Below are positions 53,499 to 62,428 of a stretch of 64,000 bases of DNA, piece by piece; the stretch's first letter is position 1, and each line of letters starts with the position of its first letter. The notes under the pieces are model-generated. The model searched no databases, was not told the DNA's origin, and saw only the letters and a program-made list of their open reading frames with translations. Location: the NCBI RefSeq assembly GCF_035917975.1, contig NZ_CP109130.1, positions 2,542,001 to 2,606,000 on the forward strand, written 5' to 3'. The stretch comes from Streptosporangium sp. NBC_01756. Lineage in GTDB: Bacteria; Actinomycetota; Actinomycetes; Streptosporangiales; Streptosporangiaceae. Position numbers and translations under genes: made by a program.

Positions 53499-55067
53499 TC
53501 ACTCGACGCCGATGAGCAGCGGATAGCCGCCCTGGCCGCCCACGTAAAGGACGACCTCGACATCGGGCCGGGTCGCGGCCAGGTGGTCCCGTACGGCCAC
53601 GGCCAGCCCCTCCGGCGCGTTGACGCCTTCGAGCATGGTCACCAGCTCGCTGCTCGGCGACACCATGCGGCGGACGGTGTCCAGGGCGGTGCCCACCAGG
53701 TCCGTGCCGATCACCGCGGCGTCGCCGTCGATCACGCCCAGCACGTCTCCCGGCCCGGTCAGCCCCGCGCTCGTCATGACCTCGCGGTCGGCCACCCAGA
53801 CATGCCCGTGGCGGGTGTGCGCCGCGGCGTCCGTCATGGCCACCACGTCGTCGTCGAAGCGCCGTAGCGGGTCGTGGACGGCCAGCGCCGCCAGGCCCTG
53901 CACCGAGGCCCTGGTGGGCAGCACGCTGACCGTCAGGCCCTCCTCCCGGGCGATCTCGGCGGCGGCGGCCGCGACCTCGCGGGCTCCGCCGTCGTTGGGC
54001 AGCACCACGACCTCCGAACCCGCCTCGCGGATCGCGGCGAGCACCGCCGCGAGGGGCGGGCCGGCGCCGGGCTCCCTGCGGACCACCACGGCGCCCGCCT
54101 GCTCGAACACGGTGGCCAGCGCGGGGCCGGCGGCCACGGCGACCACGCCCCTGCCCCGGGCCGCCGGATGGGTCCGGCCGGAGCCGGCCAGGTAGGTCAC
54201 CCTGATCCGGTGGGGACGTCCCGCCCGGATGGCGGCCTCGATCGCCGCGCCCGCGTCGTCGGTGTGGACATGCACGTTCCACAGGCCGTCACCGCCCACG
54301 ATCACCAGGGAGTCGCCGAGCGCGTCCAGCTCCCGGCGCAGCACGCCGACTGCGGCCTCGTCGGCGTCCAGCAGATGCTGGACCTCGTAGCCGGGGCCCT
54401 CCTCCGGCTCGGGGGCGGTGATCCGGCGGGCCGGCGCCGGGATGTCCGCCCGCCCGCCGTAGGAGTCGGTGACCACCGCGGCGAGGCTCTCCAGGATGAG
54501 TGCCAGTCCCGCTCCGCCCGCGTCGACGACGCCGCTGCGGGCGAGCACGTCGAGCTGGCCGGGGGTACGGCGGAGCGCGGAGCGCGCCTCCTCCGCGGCC
54601 CGCCCGGCGATCGAGGCGAGATCTCCCGGCAGGTCGCGCACGGCCCCGGCGACCGCGGTGAGCACACTGAGCACCGTGCCCTCGACCGGCCTGGCCACCG
54701 CGTCGCGGGCCAGCTCGGCCGCCCTGACCAGCCCGCGTCCGAGGTCGGCGCCGCGTCCCTCGGTCACCCTGAGCACCTCGGCGAGGCCGCGCAGCGCCTG
54801 ACTGACGATGACGCCGGAGTTGCCGCGGGCACCGAGCAGCGCCCCCTGCGCCAGGGTCTGCCAGGTGGTCGCGGCGTCGGCGTCGCCGGGCAGTCCGTCG
54901 AGCGCCTCGGCCGCGGAGAGCATGGTCAGGTGCAGGTTGGTGCCCGTGTCGCCGTCGGGCACGGGGAAGACGTTGAGCGCGTCGATCTCCTCACGCGCCC
55001 TCCCCAGGGACTCCGCGGCCAGCCGCGACCACCGGCGGATCGCGGACGGGTCGAGAACCTGCAGCAT
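53499..55067 (-). CDS. DAK2-domain protein, FakA-like
   Basis: 522-aa protein: N-terminal DhaL/DAK2 kinase domain with NVFPVPDGDTGTN (Mg-ATP binding, about 32-44) and GARGNSGVI, then a FakA-like C-terminal region with DegV-type features (VVVLPNDGG). Firmicute homologues phosphorylate fatty acids with FakB; the position between recG and rpmB is conserved in actinobacteria. Divergent from rpmB. Confidence 0.9.
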   Translation of the reverse strand: MLQVLDPSAIRRWSRLAAESLGRAREEIDALNVFPVPDGDTGTNLHLTMLSAAEALDGLPGDADAATTWQTLAQGALLGARGNSGVIVSQALRGLAEVLRVTEGRGADLGRGLVRAAELARDAVARPVEGTVLSVLTAVAGAVRDLPGDLASIAGRAAEEARSALRRTPGQLDVLARSGVVDAGGAGLALILESLAAVVTDSYGGRADIPAPARRITAPEPEEGPGYEVQHLLDADEAAVGVLRRELDALGDSLVIVGGDGLWNVHVHTDDAGAAIEAAIRAGRPHRIRVTYLAGSGRTHPAARGRGVVAVAAGPALATVFEQAGAVVVRREPGAGPPLAAVLAAIREAGSEVVVLPNDGGAREVAAAAAEIAREEGLTVSVLPTRASVQGLAALAVHDPLRRFDDDVVAMTDAAAHTRHGHVWVADREVMTSAGLTGPGDVLGVIDGDAAVIGTDLVGTALDTVRRMVSPSSELVTMLEGVNAPEGLAVAVRDHLAATRPDVEVVLYVGGQGGYPLLIGVE

Positions 55068-55264
55068 GCCTGCCCTCCGCCCTTCGGGGATGCGCTACGG
55101 TTGCTCCGGAGATTATCCCCGTTCGACCAGTCATGGCGGCCCCGTGTTGGCATGCATGGCCGGACATCGGATACCCTCGTATGGCCAGCCGGTTGTCCCG
55201 GCGTGCCCGATGACCGCCGCTCATACGGCGGATCGAGCCTCTCGACTGATCTAAGGAGCGAACC

Positions 55265-55450
55265 GTGGCTTCCGTCTGCGACGTTTGCGCTAAGAAGCCG
55301 ACCTTCGGCAACAACGTCTCCCACTCGCACCGCCGCACCCGCCGCCGCTGGAACCCCAACATCCAGACCGTGCGTGCAGTGGTGAACGGCGCGCCGAAGC
55401 GGCTGAACGTGTGCACCTCCTGCATCAAGGCCGGCAAGGTCACCCGCTAG
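55265..55450 (+). CDS. rpmB: 50S ribosomal protein L28
   Basis: 61-aa ribosomal protein: [29 protein letters not shown] and a terminal [10 protein letters not shown]. Both CxxC pairs are present, so this is the zinc-binding (C+) form. AAGGAG precedes GTG 55265. Confidence 0.96.
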   Translation: MASVCDVCAKKPTFGNNVSHSHRRTRRRWNPNIQTVRAVVNGAPKRLNVCTSCIKAGKVTR

Positions 55451-55464
55451 TCAGACCTTCGCGC

Positions 55465-55496
55465 AGCCCGCCGCTCCCGCAGGGGAGCGGCGGGCT
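55465..55496 (+). terminator. Intrinsic terminator of rpmB
   Basis: Perfect 14-bp stem (AGCCCGCCGCTCCC with its complement), 4-base loop, followed by GTCGCTTTT; 15 bases after the stop codon. Confidence 0.9.
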
Positions 55497-55510
55497 GTCG
55501 CTTTTCCCGC

Positions 55511-55630
55511 GAACCGCTTTCCCGTGGACCGGCGCCTTCGCCACGGACCGCCTTCCCGTGGACCGGCGCCTTCGCTACGGACCGCTTTCCCACCGACCGT
55601 CGCCTCGTCCACGGACCGCCCGTCTTCACC
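55511..55630. repeat. Intergenic tandem repeat, 34-bp unit, about 3.3 copies
   Basis: Copies at 55511, 55546, 55580 and a partial one at 55614, core CCCGTGGACCGGCGCCTTCG. Located between the rpmB terminator and the convergent thiD stop. Unit sequence is unrelated to the 34-bp array at 53353. Confidence 0.85.
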
Positions 55631-55679
55631 CGTGGGCGAGGATCACCGGCGCGGCCTGTTCACGTGTCCCGGGCGACGA

Positions 55680-56486
55680 TCACCCGCGCAGCCGCCAGGC
55701 GTGGTCCACCGGGCCGATCCCCTCGCCCAGCGGGAACCCGTGGGCGATCGCGCCCGTGACGTACGCCTTGGCCTTCTCCACCGCGGCCGGGACGTCCTCG
55801 CCGAGCGCCAGGTAGGAGGCGATCGCCGAGGCGAGGGTGCAGCCGGTGCCGTGGGTGTGGCGGTTGTCGTGGCGCTCGGCGGTGAAGCGGAACTCCCGGC
55901 TGCCGTCGGTCAGCAGGTCCACCGGGGCTCCGGGCAGATGGCCGCCCTTGATCAGCGCCCAGGCGGGGCCGAGCTCCAGGATCGCGTCGGCGGCCCGGCG
56001 CAGGTCCCTCTCGTCCTCGACCTTCACCCCGGTCAGCTGGGACACCTCCCAGAGGTTGGGGGTGACCACGGTGGCCGTCCGCAGCAGGCGCGACTTCACC
56101 GTGTCCACCGCCTCGGGGGCGAGCAGCGCGTCACCGTGCTTGGAGACCCCCACCGGGTCCACCACGACCGGCGCGTCCACTCGGGCCAGCACCTCGGCGA
56201 CCGTCTCCACCAGCACGGGCGAGGCCAGCATCCCGGTCTTGATCGCCTGCGCGCCGATGTCGCCGAGCACGGAGTCGAGCTGGGCGCGCACCGCCTCCGG
56301 GGACAGTTCCCAGTATCCCTGGACGCCCAGCGAGTTCTGCGCGGTCACCGCGGTGATCACGCTCATGCCGTGCACGCCCAGGGCCAGCATGGTTTTCAGG
56401 TCGGCCTGGATGCCCGCACCCCCACCGGAGTCGGAACCGGCGACGGTCAGCACGCGAGGAGGGGTTGAAACGGTCATGTCCCCCAT
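55680..56486 (-). CDS. thiD: Hydroxymethylpyrimidine/phosphomethylpyrimidine kinase
   Basis: 268-aa ribokinase-like kinase of thiamine synthesis. Motifs: [18 protein letters not shown] at the N-terminus and the anion-hole [11 protein letters not shown] near 220. ATG 56486 (GGAG eight bases upstream) is chosen over ATG 56477. No TPP riboswitch is visible upstream. Transcribed with the preceding membrane-protein gene. Confidence 0.95.
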   Translation of the reverse strand: MGDMTVSTPPRVLTVAGSDSGGGAGIQADLKTMLALGVHGMSVITAVTAQNSLGVQGYWELSPEAVRAQLDSVLGDIGAQAIKTGMLASPVLVETVAEVLARVDAPVVVDPVGVSKHGDALLAPEAVDTVKSRLLRTATVVTPNLWEVSQLTGVKVEDERDLRRAADAILELGPAWALIKGGHLPGAPVDLLTDGSREFRFTAERHDNRHTHGTGCTLASAIASYLALGEDVPAAVEKAKAYVTGAIAHGFPLGEGIGPVDHAWRLRG

Positions 56487-56501
56487 CCAACCAGCTCCAC
56501 G

Positions 56502-57515
56502 TCAGACGACCGCGCACTCCGCCTGGGCGCTCTGGCAGGTCTGGGGCTGCTCGGCCCGGCCGTACGCGGTGAAGGTGAGGACCAGGTCCTCCCCCGCCTC
56601 CAGGTCGGCGGTCGGCTCCAGCACCAGGGTGGTGCCGTCCTGCGTCCAGCCGGCCCCGCTCACCGAGGCGACCTCCCCGCCGACCGGCAGGCTCAACGTC
56701 AGGCCGGCGAGCGTCTCGTCGGCCGTGACCACGAGCCTGGCGGTGTAGGTCTCCTCCTTCTCCTTCACGACGCCGAACCCGACTCTGAGCGCCGCCGCTG
56801 CGGCGGCCGGGGCGGGCGAGGTCTCGGGGACGGCCGTCTGGGCGGGCGGGGTGGCCGGAGACTGGGTGGCGGCCGGGGCCGGTTCCTGCGTGCGGGTGCC
56901 GGTGACGAGCGACTTGTCGGTCGAACTCGGCTCGGACTCCGGGCTCTCGGTGCGCCGGGCCGGCTCGCTGCGCCGGGCGGTATGCGTGGCCTCCGGCGTC
57001 GGGGTGGGCTTCGCGGTGGCGGTGCGGCCGGGCCGCCAGCGGGTGACCGAGGGGCTGGGGGTGGGGCTGGTCTTCTCCTTCTTCGCCGTCTTCTCGGGCT
57101 CGTCGGTCGGCACGGGCTGCTCGGCCGGATCGGCCTGCTCGGTGGAGGAGGGCTCCGTCCGTCCCGGCGTCTCCGCCAGGCAGCTGCCGGTCGGGCAGTC
57201 GGCGCTCGGCTCGTCCGCACCCATCATCTGGACGCCGGCCACGGTCCCGCCGAGCACCACGGCCATCGCCGCGACGGCCAGCACCACCGTCCTGACCCGT
57301 CCGCCGGACCGGCGCTTCTCCTCGGGCCAGACCGGCTCGGACAGCTCGGTCGTGGCCGACCATCCCGACCCCGGGAAACCGGTCTGGGTCTCGGTGACCG
57401 CCGACTCCTCGGGCCGGAGCCGGCGTCCGACCGACCTGTCGGAACGGTCCGGTTCGGGTCCACGTTTACCCCGGTTACGGGGGGCGTCTTCGCCATGTCC
57501 ACCGTGACGGCCCAT
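56502..57515 (-). CDS. Membrane-anchored Ser/Thr/Pro-rich protein with CBM2-like C-terminus
   Basis: 337 aa: hydrophilic N-terminus, one membrane helix ([21 protein letters not shown], about 76-96), a long Pro/Thr/Glu-rich stalk (about 110-245), and a C-terminal beta-rich domain with [36 protein letters not shown], resembling cellulose-binding family 2 folds. Two Cys pairs ([14 protein letters not shown]) may form disulfides outside. Role unknown; located between thiD and thiL, 15 bases upstream of thiD. ATG 57515 follows AAAGGGG. Confidence 0.75.
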   Translation of the reverse strand: MGRHGGHGEDAPRNRGKRGPEPDRSDRSVGRRLRPEESAVTETQTGFPGSGWSATTELSEPVWPEEKRRSGGRVRTVVLAVAAMAVVLGGTVAGVQMMGADEPSADCPTGSCLAETPGRTEPSSTEQADPAEQPVPTDEPEKTAKKEKTSPTPSPSVTRWRPGRTATAKPTPTPEATHTARRSEPARRTESPESEPSSTDKSLVTGTRTQEPAPAATQSPATPPAQTAVPETSPAPAAAAAALRVGFGVVKEKEETYTARLVVTADETLAGLTLSLPVGGEVASVSGAGWTQDGTTLVLEPTADLEAGEDLVLTFTAYGRAEQPQTCQSAQAECAVV

Positions 57516-57612
57516 GGTGCCCCTTTCTCTAGGGAATATCGGCCGCCCATCTTCATACCAGTTCAGTAACCGTTTGTCGCAAATTTCACTGATGCCACAT
57601 GGGTGGCAAACG

Positions 57613-58572
57613 TCACTTTCTGAAGTGGTCCCAGCCGCCGCGCTCCGGCGAACGGCCTCTGACCTGCACATCGTCGCCCTCGACCACCTGGCCGACCACC
57701 GTCCACTCGGGCGGGAGCCGTACTCCCTCCGGGAAGGTCGCGGCGAGGGCGTGGTCGTCCCCGCCGGAGAGCACCCACTCCAGCGGGTCGGCCCCGAGCA
57801 GCCGGGCCGCCTCCTCCATGAGGGGGGGTACGGCGAACGCCTCCGGGGCGAGCATGATGCCGACCCCGCTCGCCCGCGCCACGTGTCCCAGGTCCTGCAG
57901 CAGGCCGTCACTGACGTCGAGCATGGAGGTCGCGCCGAGCGCCGCCGCCTGGGGACCGCGGGCGTAGGGCGGTTGCGGGCGGCGGTGGGCGTCGATCAGC
58001 CCCACCGGCTCCGTCCGGCCGCCGTGGAGCAGCGCGAGCCCGGCGGCCGCGTGCCCGAGCCGGCCGGTCACCGCCACCACGTCGCCCGGACGCGCCCCCG
58101 CGCGGGTGACCGGCGCCCGCCCGCCCAGGTCTCCCAGCGCGGTGACGGCGACCACCACCAGATCGCACCGGGTGACGTCGCCGCCCACCACGCTGGCGCC
58201 GACGAGGTCGCACTCGTCGCGGAAGCCGTCGGTGAGATCGTCCAGCCAGTCCGTGGCCGCTTCGGGGGGCAGACCGAGGCCGACCACGATGCCGGTGGGA
58301 TCGGCGCCCATCGCCACGACGTCGGCCAGATTCTGCGCTGCGGCTTTTCGACCTATTTCGTAGCCACTGGACCAATCGCGACGAAAGTGCCTACCCTCGA
58401 TCAGTAGGTCCGTTGTCACGACGACCCGTCCGTCAGGAGCGCTGACCAGTGCGGCGTCGTCTCCAGGCCCGAGTAATACGGCCCCGCCCTGAGGCAATCG
58501 TCCAGTAATACGTGCAATAACTCCGAATTCGCCGAGATCTCCGACTGCGATGACGCACCTCCCGTTCGTCAC
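57613..58572 (-). CDS. thiL: Thiamine-monophosphate kinase
   Basis: 319-aa AIR-synthase-fold kinase phosphorylating TMP to TPP. Motifs: GPGDDAALV near the N-terminus, DLLIEGRHFRRDW and the C-terminal SGGDDHALAATFPEG. The exact start is open: GTG 58572 gives an eight-residue extension, whereas GGGAGG six bases before an ATC codon at 58551 would give the family-typical N-terminus (AVGDLGEFG); see findings. Divergent from the Lrp/RAM gene. Confidence 0.93.
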   Translation of the reverse strand: MTNGRCVIAVGDLGEFGVIARITGRLPQGGAVLLGPGDDAALVSAPDGRVVVTTDLLIEGRHFRRDWSSGYEIGRKAAAQNLADVVAMGADPTGIVVGLGLPPEAATDWLDDLTDGFRDECDLVGASVVGGDVTRCDLVVVAVTALGDLGGRAPVTRAGARPGDVVAVTGRLGHAAAGLALLHGGRTEPVGLIDAHRRPQPPYARGPQAAALGATSMLDVSDGLLQDLGHVARASGVGIMLAPEAFAVPPLMEEAARLLGADPLEWVLSGGDDHALAATFPEGVRLPPEWTVVGQVVEGDDVQVRGRSPERGGWDHFRK

Positions 58573-58620
58573 AGGGTACGGTGGCCCTTCGGCACTGATC
58601 CAATCGCCCGGGAGGACGTT

Positions 58621-58854
58621 ATGGTGCAGGCCTACATCCTTATCCAGACCGAGGTCGGCAAGGCGGCGAACGTGGCCGGCGAGATCTCCGGGATCTCCGG
58701 TGTCACGCAGGCCGAGGACGTCACCGGCCCCTACGATGTGATCGTCCGCGCCGAGGCACGGAACGTGGATGAGCTAGGCAAGCTTGTGGTGGCTCAGATT
58801 CAGGCGGTCGAGGGGATTACGCGTACCCTTACGTGTCCCATCGTCCATATTTGA
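58621..58854 (+). CDS. Stand-alone Lrp/AsnC ligand-binding (RAM) domain protein
   Basis: 77-aa protein containing only the RAM domain of Lrp/AsnC regulators (VGKAANVAGEISGISGVTQAEDVTGPYDVIV), without an HTH. Such proteins bind amino acids and may modulate Lrp partners. GGGAGG precedes ATG 58621. 18 bases upstream of the DUF3515 gene, so co-transcribed. This small gene is commonly found in this cluster. Confidence 0.9.
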   Translation: MVQAYILIQTEVGKAANVAGEISGISGVTQAEDVTGPYDVIVRAEARNVDELGKLVVAQIQAVEGITRTLTCPIVHI

Positions 58855-58872
58855 CCTTTTCGGGATCCTACG

Positions 58873-59310
58873 ATGTCACTCCGGTTCACTCGATGGACGG
58901 CCTGCGCCTGCGCCCTGCTGATCCTGGCGGGATGCGGTGGCACGGTCCGGGTGGATCCCCCCACCCCGGAGGGAGCGGCCGCCGCCGGGTGCGACGCACT
59001 CGGCGAGCGGCTCCCGCAGAAACTCGACGGCGCCTCCCGGGTGGAGAGCACTCCCGCGTCGCCGTACGTCGCGGTGTGGGGGGAAGGGGAGATCGCGCTG
59101 CGCTGCGGGGTGCCGCGACCGGCGACGATGACGGCCACGCAACAGGTGCCCGAGATCAACGGGGTGGCGTGGTTCTCCGACCCCGCGAGACCGTTGCTGT
59201 TCACCGCCATCGGCCGGGAGGCCTACGTGGAGGTGACGATCTCCCGGCGGCACACCCCGGAGAACATCCTCGTCGACCTCGCGGCCCCCATCAAGGCGGC
59301 GCTACCGTAG
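58873..59310 (+). CDS. DUF3515 lipoprotein
   Basis: 145-aa lipoprotein with signal and lipobox LAGC (Cys21), matching the DUF3515 family that accompanies ddl and thiL in actinobacteria. Function unknown; a conserved CxxLGERLP segment is visible. It overlaps the ddl 3' end by 9 bases on the opposite strand (59302-59310). Confidence 0.85.
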   Translation: MSLRFTRWTACACALLILAGCGGTVRVDPPTPEGAAAAGCDALGERLPQKLDGASRVESTPASPYVAVWGEGEIALRCGVPRPATMTATQQVPEINGVAWFSDPARPLLFTAIGREAYVEVTISRRHTPENILVDLAAPIKAALP

Positions 59311-60411
59311 GCCGGGCGAGCGCTGCAGCGCCAGCTGGATCAGCCGGTCGACCAGACCGGCGTAGGGCAGGCCGGTGGCCGCCCACAGCTGCGGCGCGAC
59401 CGACATCGCGGTGAAGCCCGGCATCGTGTTGATCTCGTTGAGGATCAGACGGCCGTCGGGAGTGTAGAAGAAGTCGACCCGGGACAGGCCCTCGCAGCCC
59501 AGTGCCTCGAACGCACGCACGGCCATGGCCCGCAGGTTCTCGGCCACGTCGGCGGGGATGTCGGCGGGCACGGACAGGGACATGTCGTCGCCGATGTATT
59601 TGGCCTCGAAGTTGAAGAACTCATGCCCGCCGTGGACCAGCACCTCACCGGGCAGGCTGGCCCGCGCGGCCTCGTCGCCCAGCGACTCCAGGACCGCGCA
59701 CTCGATCTCGCGGCCCACGATCGCGGCCTCGACCAGCACCTTGGGGTCGTGCTCGCGGGCGGCCTCGACGGCCCGCTCCAGCTCCGCCAGGTCGTGTGCC
59801 TTGGAGATGCCCTGGCTCGACCCGGCGCGAGCCGGCTTGACGAAGACCGGCCAGCCGAGCTCCTGGACCTCCTTGAGGATCCGGTCGCGGTCGATCCGCC
59901 AGTCACGGTCCCGGATCACGACATACGGGCCGACGGGCAGGCCGGCGGCGGCGAGCACGATCTTCATGTAGGCCTTGTCCATGCCGACCGCGCTGGCCAG
60001 CACCCCGGAGCCGACGTAACGGACCCCTGCCATCTCCAGCAGACCCTGGATCGTTCCGTCCTCGGCGAACGGCCCGTGCATCACGGGGAAGACGACGTCC
60101 ACCTGGCCGAGCTCGACCGGGATGCTGCCGGAGTCGTAGGCCACCAGCGAGCCGCCACCGGACGGCAGCGCCAGACCGGCGCCGTCGGTCTCGACGGACG
60201 GCAGCACGTCGTCCTCGATCGCATAGCGCTGGTCGCCGGAGGCGAGCACCCACCGCCCGTCCTGGGCGATCCCGATGGGGATCACTTCGTACTTGGATCG
60301 GTCGATGGCCTCCAGCACGCTTCCGGCTCCAAGGATGGAGACCGCGTGCTCGGAGTTACGGCCACCGAAGACGATTGCGACCCTCGGGCGGGTTCCGTGC
60401 TGCTCGCTCAT
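59302..60411 (-). CDS. ddl: D-alanine--D-alanine ligase
   Basis: 369-aa ATP-grasp ligase making the D-Ala-D-Ala dipeptide for peptidoglycan. Motifs: VFGGRNSEHAVSILGA at the N-terminus, PAFAEDGTIQG-type HGPFAEDGTIQG, MDKAYMK, and C-terminal RVDFFYTPDGRLILNEINTMPGFT. ATG 60411 has only a weak ribosome site. Downstream of gpsA in the same direction. Confidence 0.96.
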   Translation of the reverse strand: MSEQHGTRPRVAIVFGGRNSEHAVSILGAGSVLEAIDRSKYEVIPIGIAQDGRWVLASGDQRYAIEDDVLPSVETDGAGLALPSGGGSLVAYDSGSIPVELGQVDVVFPVMHGPFAEDGTIQGLLEMAGVRYVGSGVLASAVGMDKAYMKIVLAAAGLPVGPYVVIRDRDWRIDRDRILKEVQELGWPVFVKPARAGSSQGISKAHDLAELERAVEAAREHDPKVLVEAAIVGREIECAVLESLGDEAARASLPGEVLVHGGHEFFNFEAKYIGDDMSLSVPADIPADVAENLRAMAVRAFEALGCEGLSRVDFFYTPDGRLILNEINTMPGFTAMSVAPQLWAATGLPYAGLVDRLIQLALQRSPGLR

Positions 60412-60558
60412 GATGACCGAATCTACCCCCTCTGGGGGGTCAAGCCTCCTGTCAGACGCGCCTATCCGACCGTTTTGGGAAGGGAACCCGGGACGCCGGT
60501 CGCATCCCGCCCCCACACCGGCGGGGAGGTGCCATCCCGCCCCGGCGCGGGTGCCGGC

Positions 60559-60652
60559 TCACCCGCCGTACCGTTCCGGCCTGGGAGCCCGGGACATCGG
60601 CGGCGTCACCCGCCGTACCGTTCCGGCCTGGGAGCCCGGGACATCAGCAGCG
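60559..60652. repeat. Tandem duplication of the gpsA 3' end, 47-bp unit, two copies
   Basis: Copy 60606-60652 is the last 47 bases of gpsA including its stop codon (60606-60608); copy 60559-60605 follows it directly in the 3' flank and matches at 45 of 47 positions. Confidence 0.9.
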
Positions 60653-61616
60653 TCCCGGCCTCGCTGGGCGGCATCCCGTCATGGACGACGGCCACCACGA
60701 CCTCGGTGATCGGCATCTCCACATCGTGCTTTCTGGCCAGCTCCAGCACCGACTCGCAGGACTTGACGCCCTCCGCGGTCTGTTTCGTCGCGGCGACGAC
60801 CTCGGACAGGGTCATGCCCTGGCCGAGATTCTTACCGAACGTACGGTTCCGGGACAGCGGGGAGGTGCAGGTCGCTATGAGGTCGCCCATCCCGGCGAGC
60901 CCGGCGAAGGTGTGCGGATCCGCGCCGAGCACCTCGCCCAGCCGGGAGGTCTCGGCCAGCCCGCGCGTCATCAGCATCGCCCCGACGTTGTCGCCGAGCC
61001 CCATGCCGGCCGAGACGCCGACCGCCAGGGCGATCACGTTCTTGACCGCTCCGCCGAGCTCCACACCCACCACGTCGGGGTTGGTGTAGGGGCGGAACCA
61101 CGGCGGCAGGTGGCAGGCCTCCTGGAGGCGCTCCATGACCCGCTCGTCGGTGCAGGCGACCACGGTCGCGGCGGGCTGTCCCCGGATGATCTCGCCGACC
61201 AGGTTGGGACCCGACACCACGGCGACCTGCTCCTGCGGCACCTCGGCGACCTCGCAGATCACCTCGCTCATCCGCTTGGTGGTGCCCAGCTCGACACCCT
61301 TCATCAGGCTGACCAGCACCGCGTCGGGCGGCAGGGCCGGCTTCCAGGCGATCAGGTTCGACCGCAGGGTCTGGGAGGGGACCGCGAGCACCACGAAGTC
61401 GGCGCCGTCGAGCGCCTCGGCGGGGTCGGTCGTGGCGCGCAACGTCTCGGGCAGCGTCGCACCAGGCAGGTAGTCGGGGTTCTCGTGGCGCCGGTCGATC
61501 GCCTCCACGACCTCCGGGCGCCGCCCCCACAGGGTCGTCCGGGTGCCCGCCCTCGCCATGATCATCGCGAAGGTGGTGCCCCACGATCCCGTGCCGAATA
61601 CAGCCGCCTTAGTCAT
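60606..61616 (-). CDS. gpsA: NAD(P)H-dependent glycerol-3-phosphate dehydrogenase
   Basis: 336-aa enzyme making sn-glycerol-3-phosphate for phospholipids. Rossmann motif VFGTGSWGTTFA at the N-terminus, GGAVKNVIALA (about 188) with the catalytic Lys, and TRGLAETSRLG. 20 bases downstream of the acyltransferase gene; followed by ddl. The last 15 codons are duplicated after the stop. Confidence 0.96.
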   Translation of the reverse strand: MTKAAVFGTGSWGTTFAMIMARAGTRTTLWGRRPEVVEAIDRRHENPDYLPGATLPETLRATTDPAEALDGADFVVLAVPSQTLRSNLIAWKPALPPDAVLVSLMKGVELGTTKRMSEVICEVAEVPQEQVAVVSGPNLVGEIIRGQPAATVVACTDERVMERLQEACHLPPWFRPYTNPDVVGVELGGAVKNVIALAVGVSAGMGLGDNVGAMLMTRGLAETSRLGEVLGADPHTFAGLAGMGDLIATCTSPLSRNRTFGKNLGQGMTLSEVVAATKQTAEGVKSCESVLELARKHDVEMPITEVVVAVVHDGMPPSEAGTLLMSRAPRPERYGG

Positions 61617-61636
61617 CTCATCACCGTATGCCGAAT

Positions 61637-62350
61637 TCAGCGGTCAGCAGGTTTCCCGAACGGCGCATCGGGCGCCTCCTCCTCGCGCAGCTCGGCGAGC
61701 AGGGACGTGATGGCCGCCATGATGTCGGCGGTCGCATCACGCAGGACGTCGGCGCGGAGCTCCTGCCCCAGGTACTTCGACAGGTCGACCGGCGGCCCCG
61801 TCAGCACGCGGAAGGTCGTACGCGGGAGGAGCCTGGGCTTCTTGCTGCCGTAGGGGAGGATCTCCTGGGCTCCCCAGTGGGCCACCGGGATCACCGGCGC
61901 GCCGGTGGCCAGGGCCAGCCGCGCCGCGCCCGTCCTGCCCTCCATCGGCCAGAACCGGGGATCGCGGGTGCAGGTGCCCTCGGGGTAGAACAGCACGCAC
62001 GCCCCGTCGGCGATCCGCTCCTCCGACTCCTTGAGCGAGCGGGCCGCGTCGGCGCTTCCCCGGTAGACCGGGATGGCCATCAGCGACTTCACCATGTGCC
62101 CGATCACCGGCACCGAGAAGAGTCCCGACTTGGCCAGGATCGTCGGCCAGCGCCCGTTGGCGTAGAGGTAGTGCGACAGCAGGATGGGGTCCAGCCACGA
62201 GAGGTGGTTGGTCGCCAGGATGATCCCGCCGGAGCCGGGCAGGCGGTCGGCCCGGCGCCAGTCCTTCTTGACCAGCAACCACGCGATCGGCTTGACGATC
62301 GTGACGGCCACGGCGACCCAGAATCGGGAAGGCCAGCCAGGACGTCTCAT
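61637..62350 (-). CDS. 1-acylglycerol-3-phosphate O-acyltransferase (PlsC family)
   Basis: 237-aa membrane-associated acyltransferase making phosphatidic acid. N-terminal hydrophobic helix, acyltransferase motifs NHLSWLD (about 57-63) and FYPEGTCTRD (about 130). GGAGGAGCCC precedes ATG 62350. Operon with gpsA, which supplies the substrate backbone. Confidence 0.93.
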   Translation of the reverse strand: MRRPGWPSRFWVAVAVTIVKPIAWLLVKKDWRRADRLPGSGGIILATNHLSWLDPILLSHYLYANGRWPTILAKSGLFSVPVIGHMVKSLMAIPVYRGSADAARSLKESEERIADGACVLFYPEGTCTRDPRFWPMEGRTGAARLALATGAPVIPVAHWGAQEILPYGSKKPRLLPRTTFRVLTGPPVDLSKYLGQELRADVLRDATADIMAAITSLLAELREEEAPDAPFGKPADR

Positions 62351-62428
62351 GGGCTCCTCCAATTGAGCGGGATGCGCCACAAGTGTCCCGGTTGGCTCTG
62401 TGGGATGTCGAGGCGAGATGCTAAGGCT

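Noticed and set aside
53353-55630. Arrays with 34-bp periodicity as CRISPR candidates
   Set aside because: Units abut one another with no unique spacers, there are only about three copies each, and no cas genes are in the window.
55631-58620. TPP riboswitch ahead of thiD or thiL
   Set aside because: Neither upstream region contains the conserved CUGAGA and ACCUG(A) core elements in a plausible arrangement.
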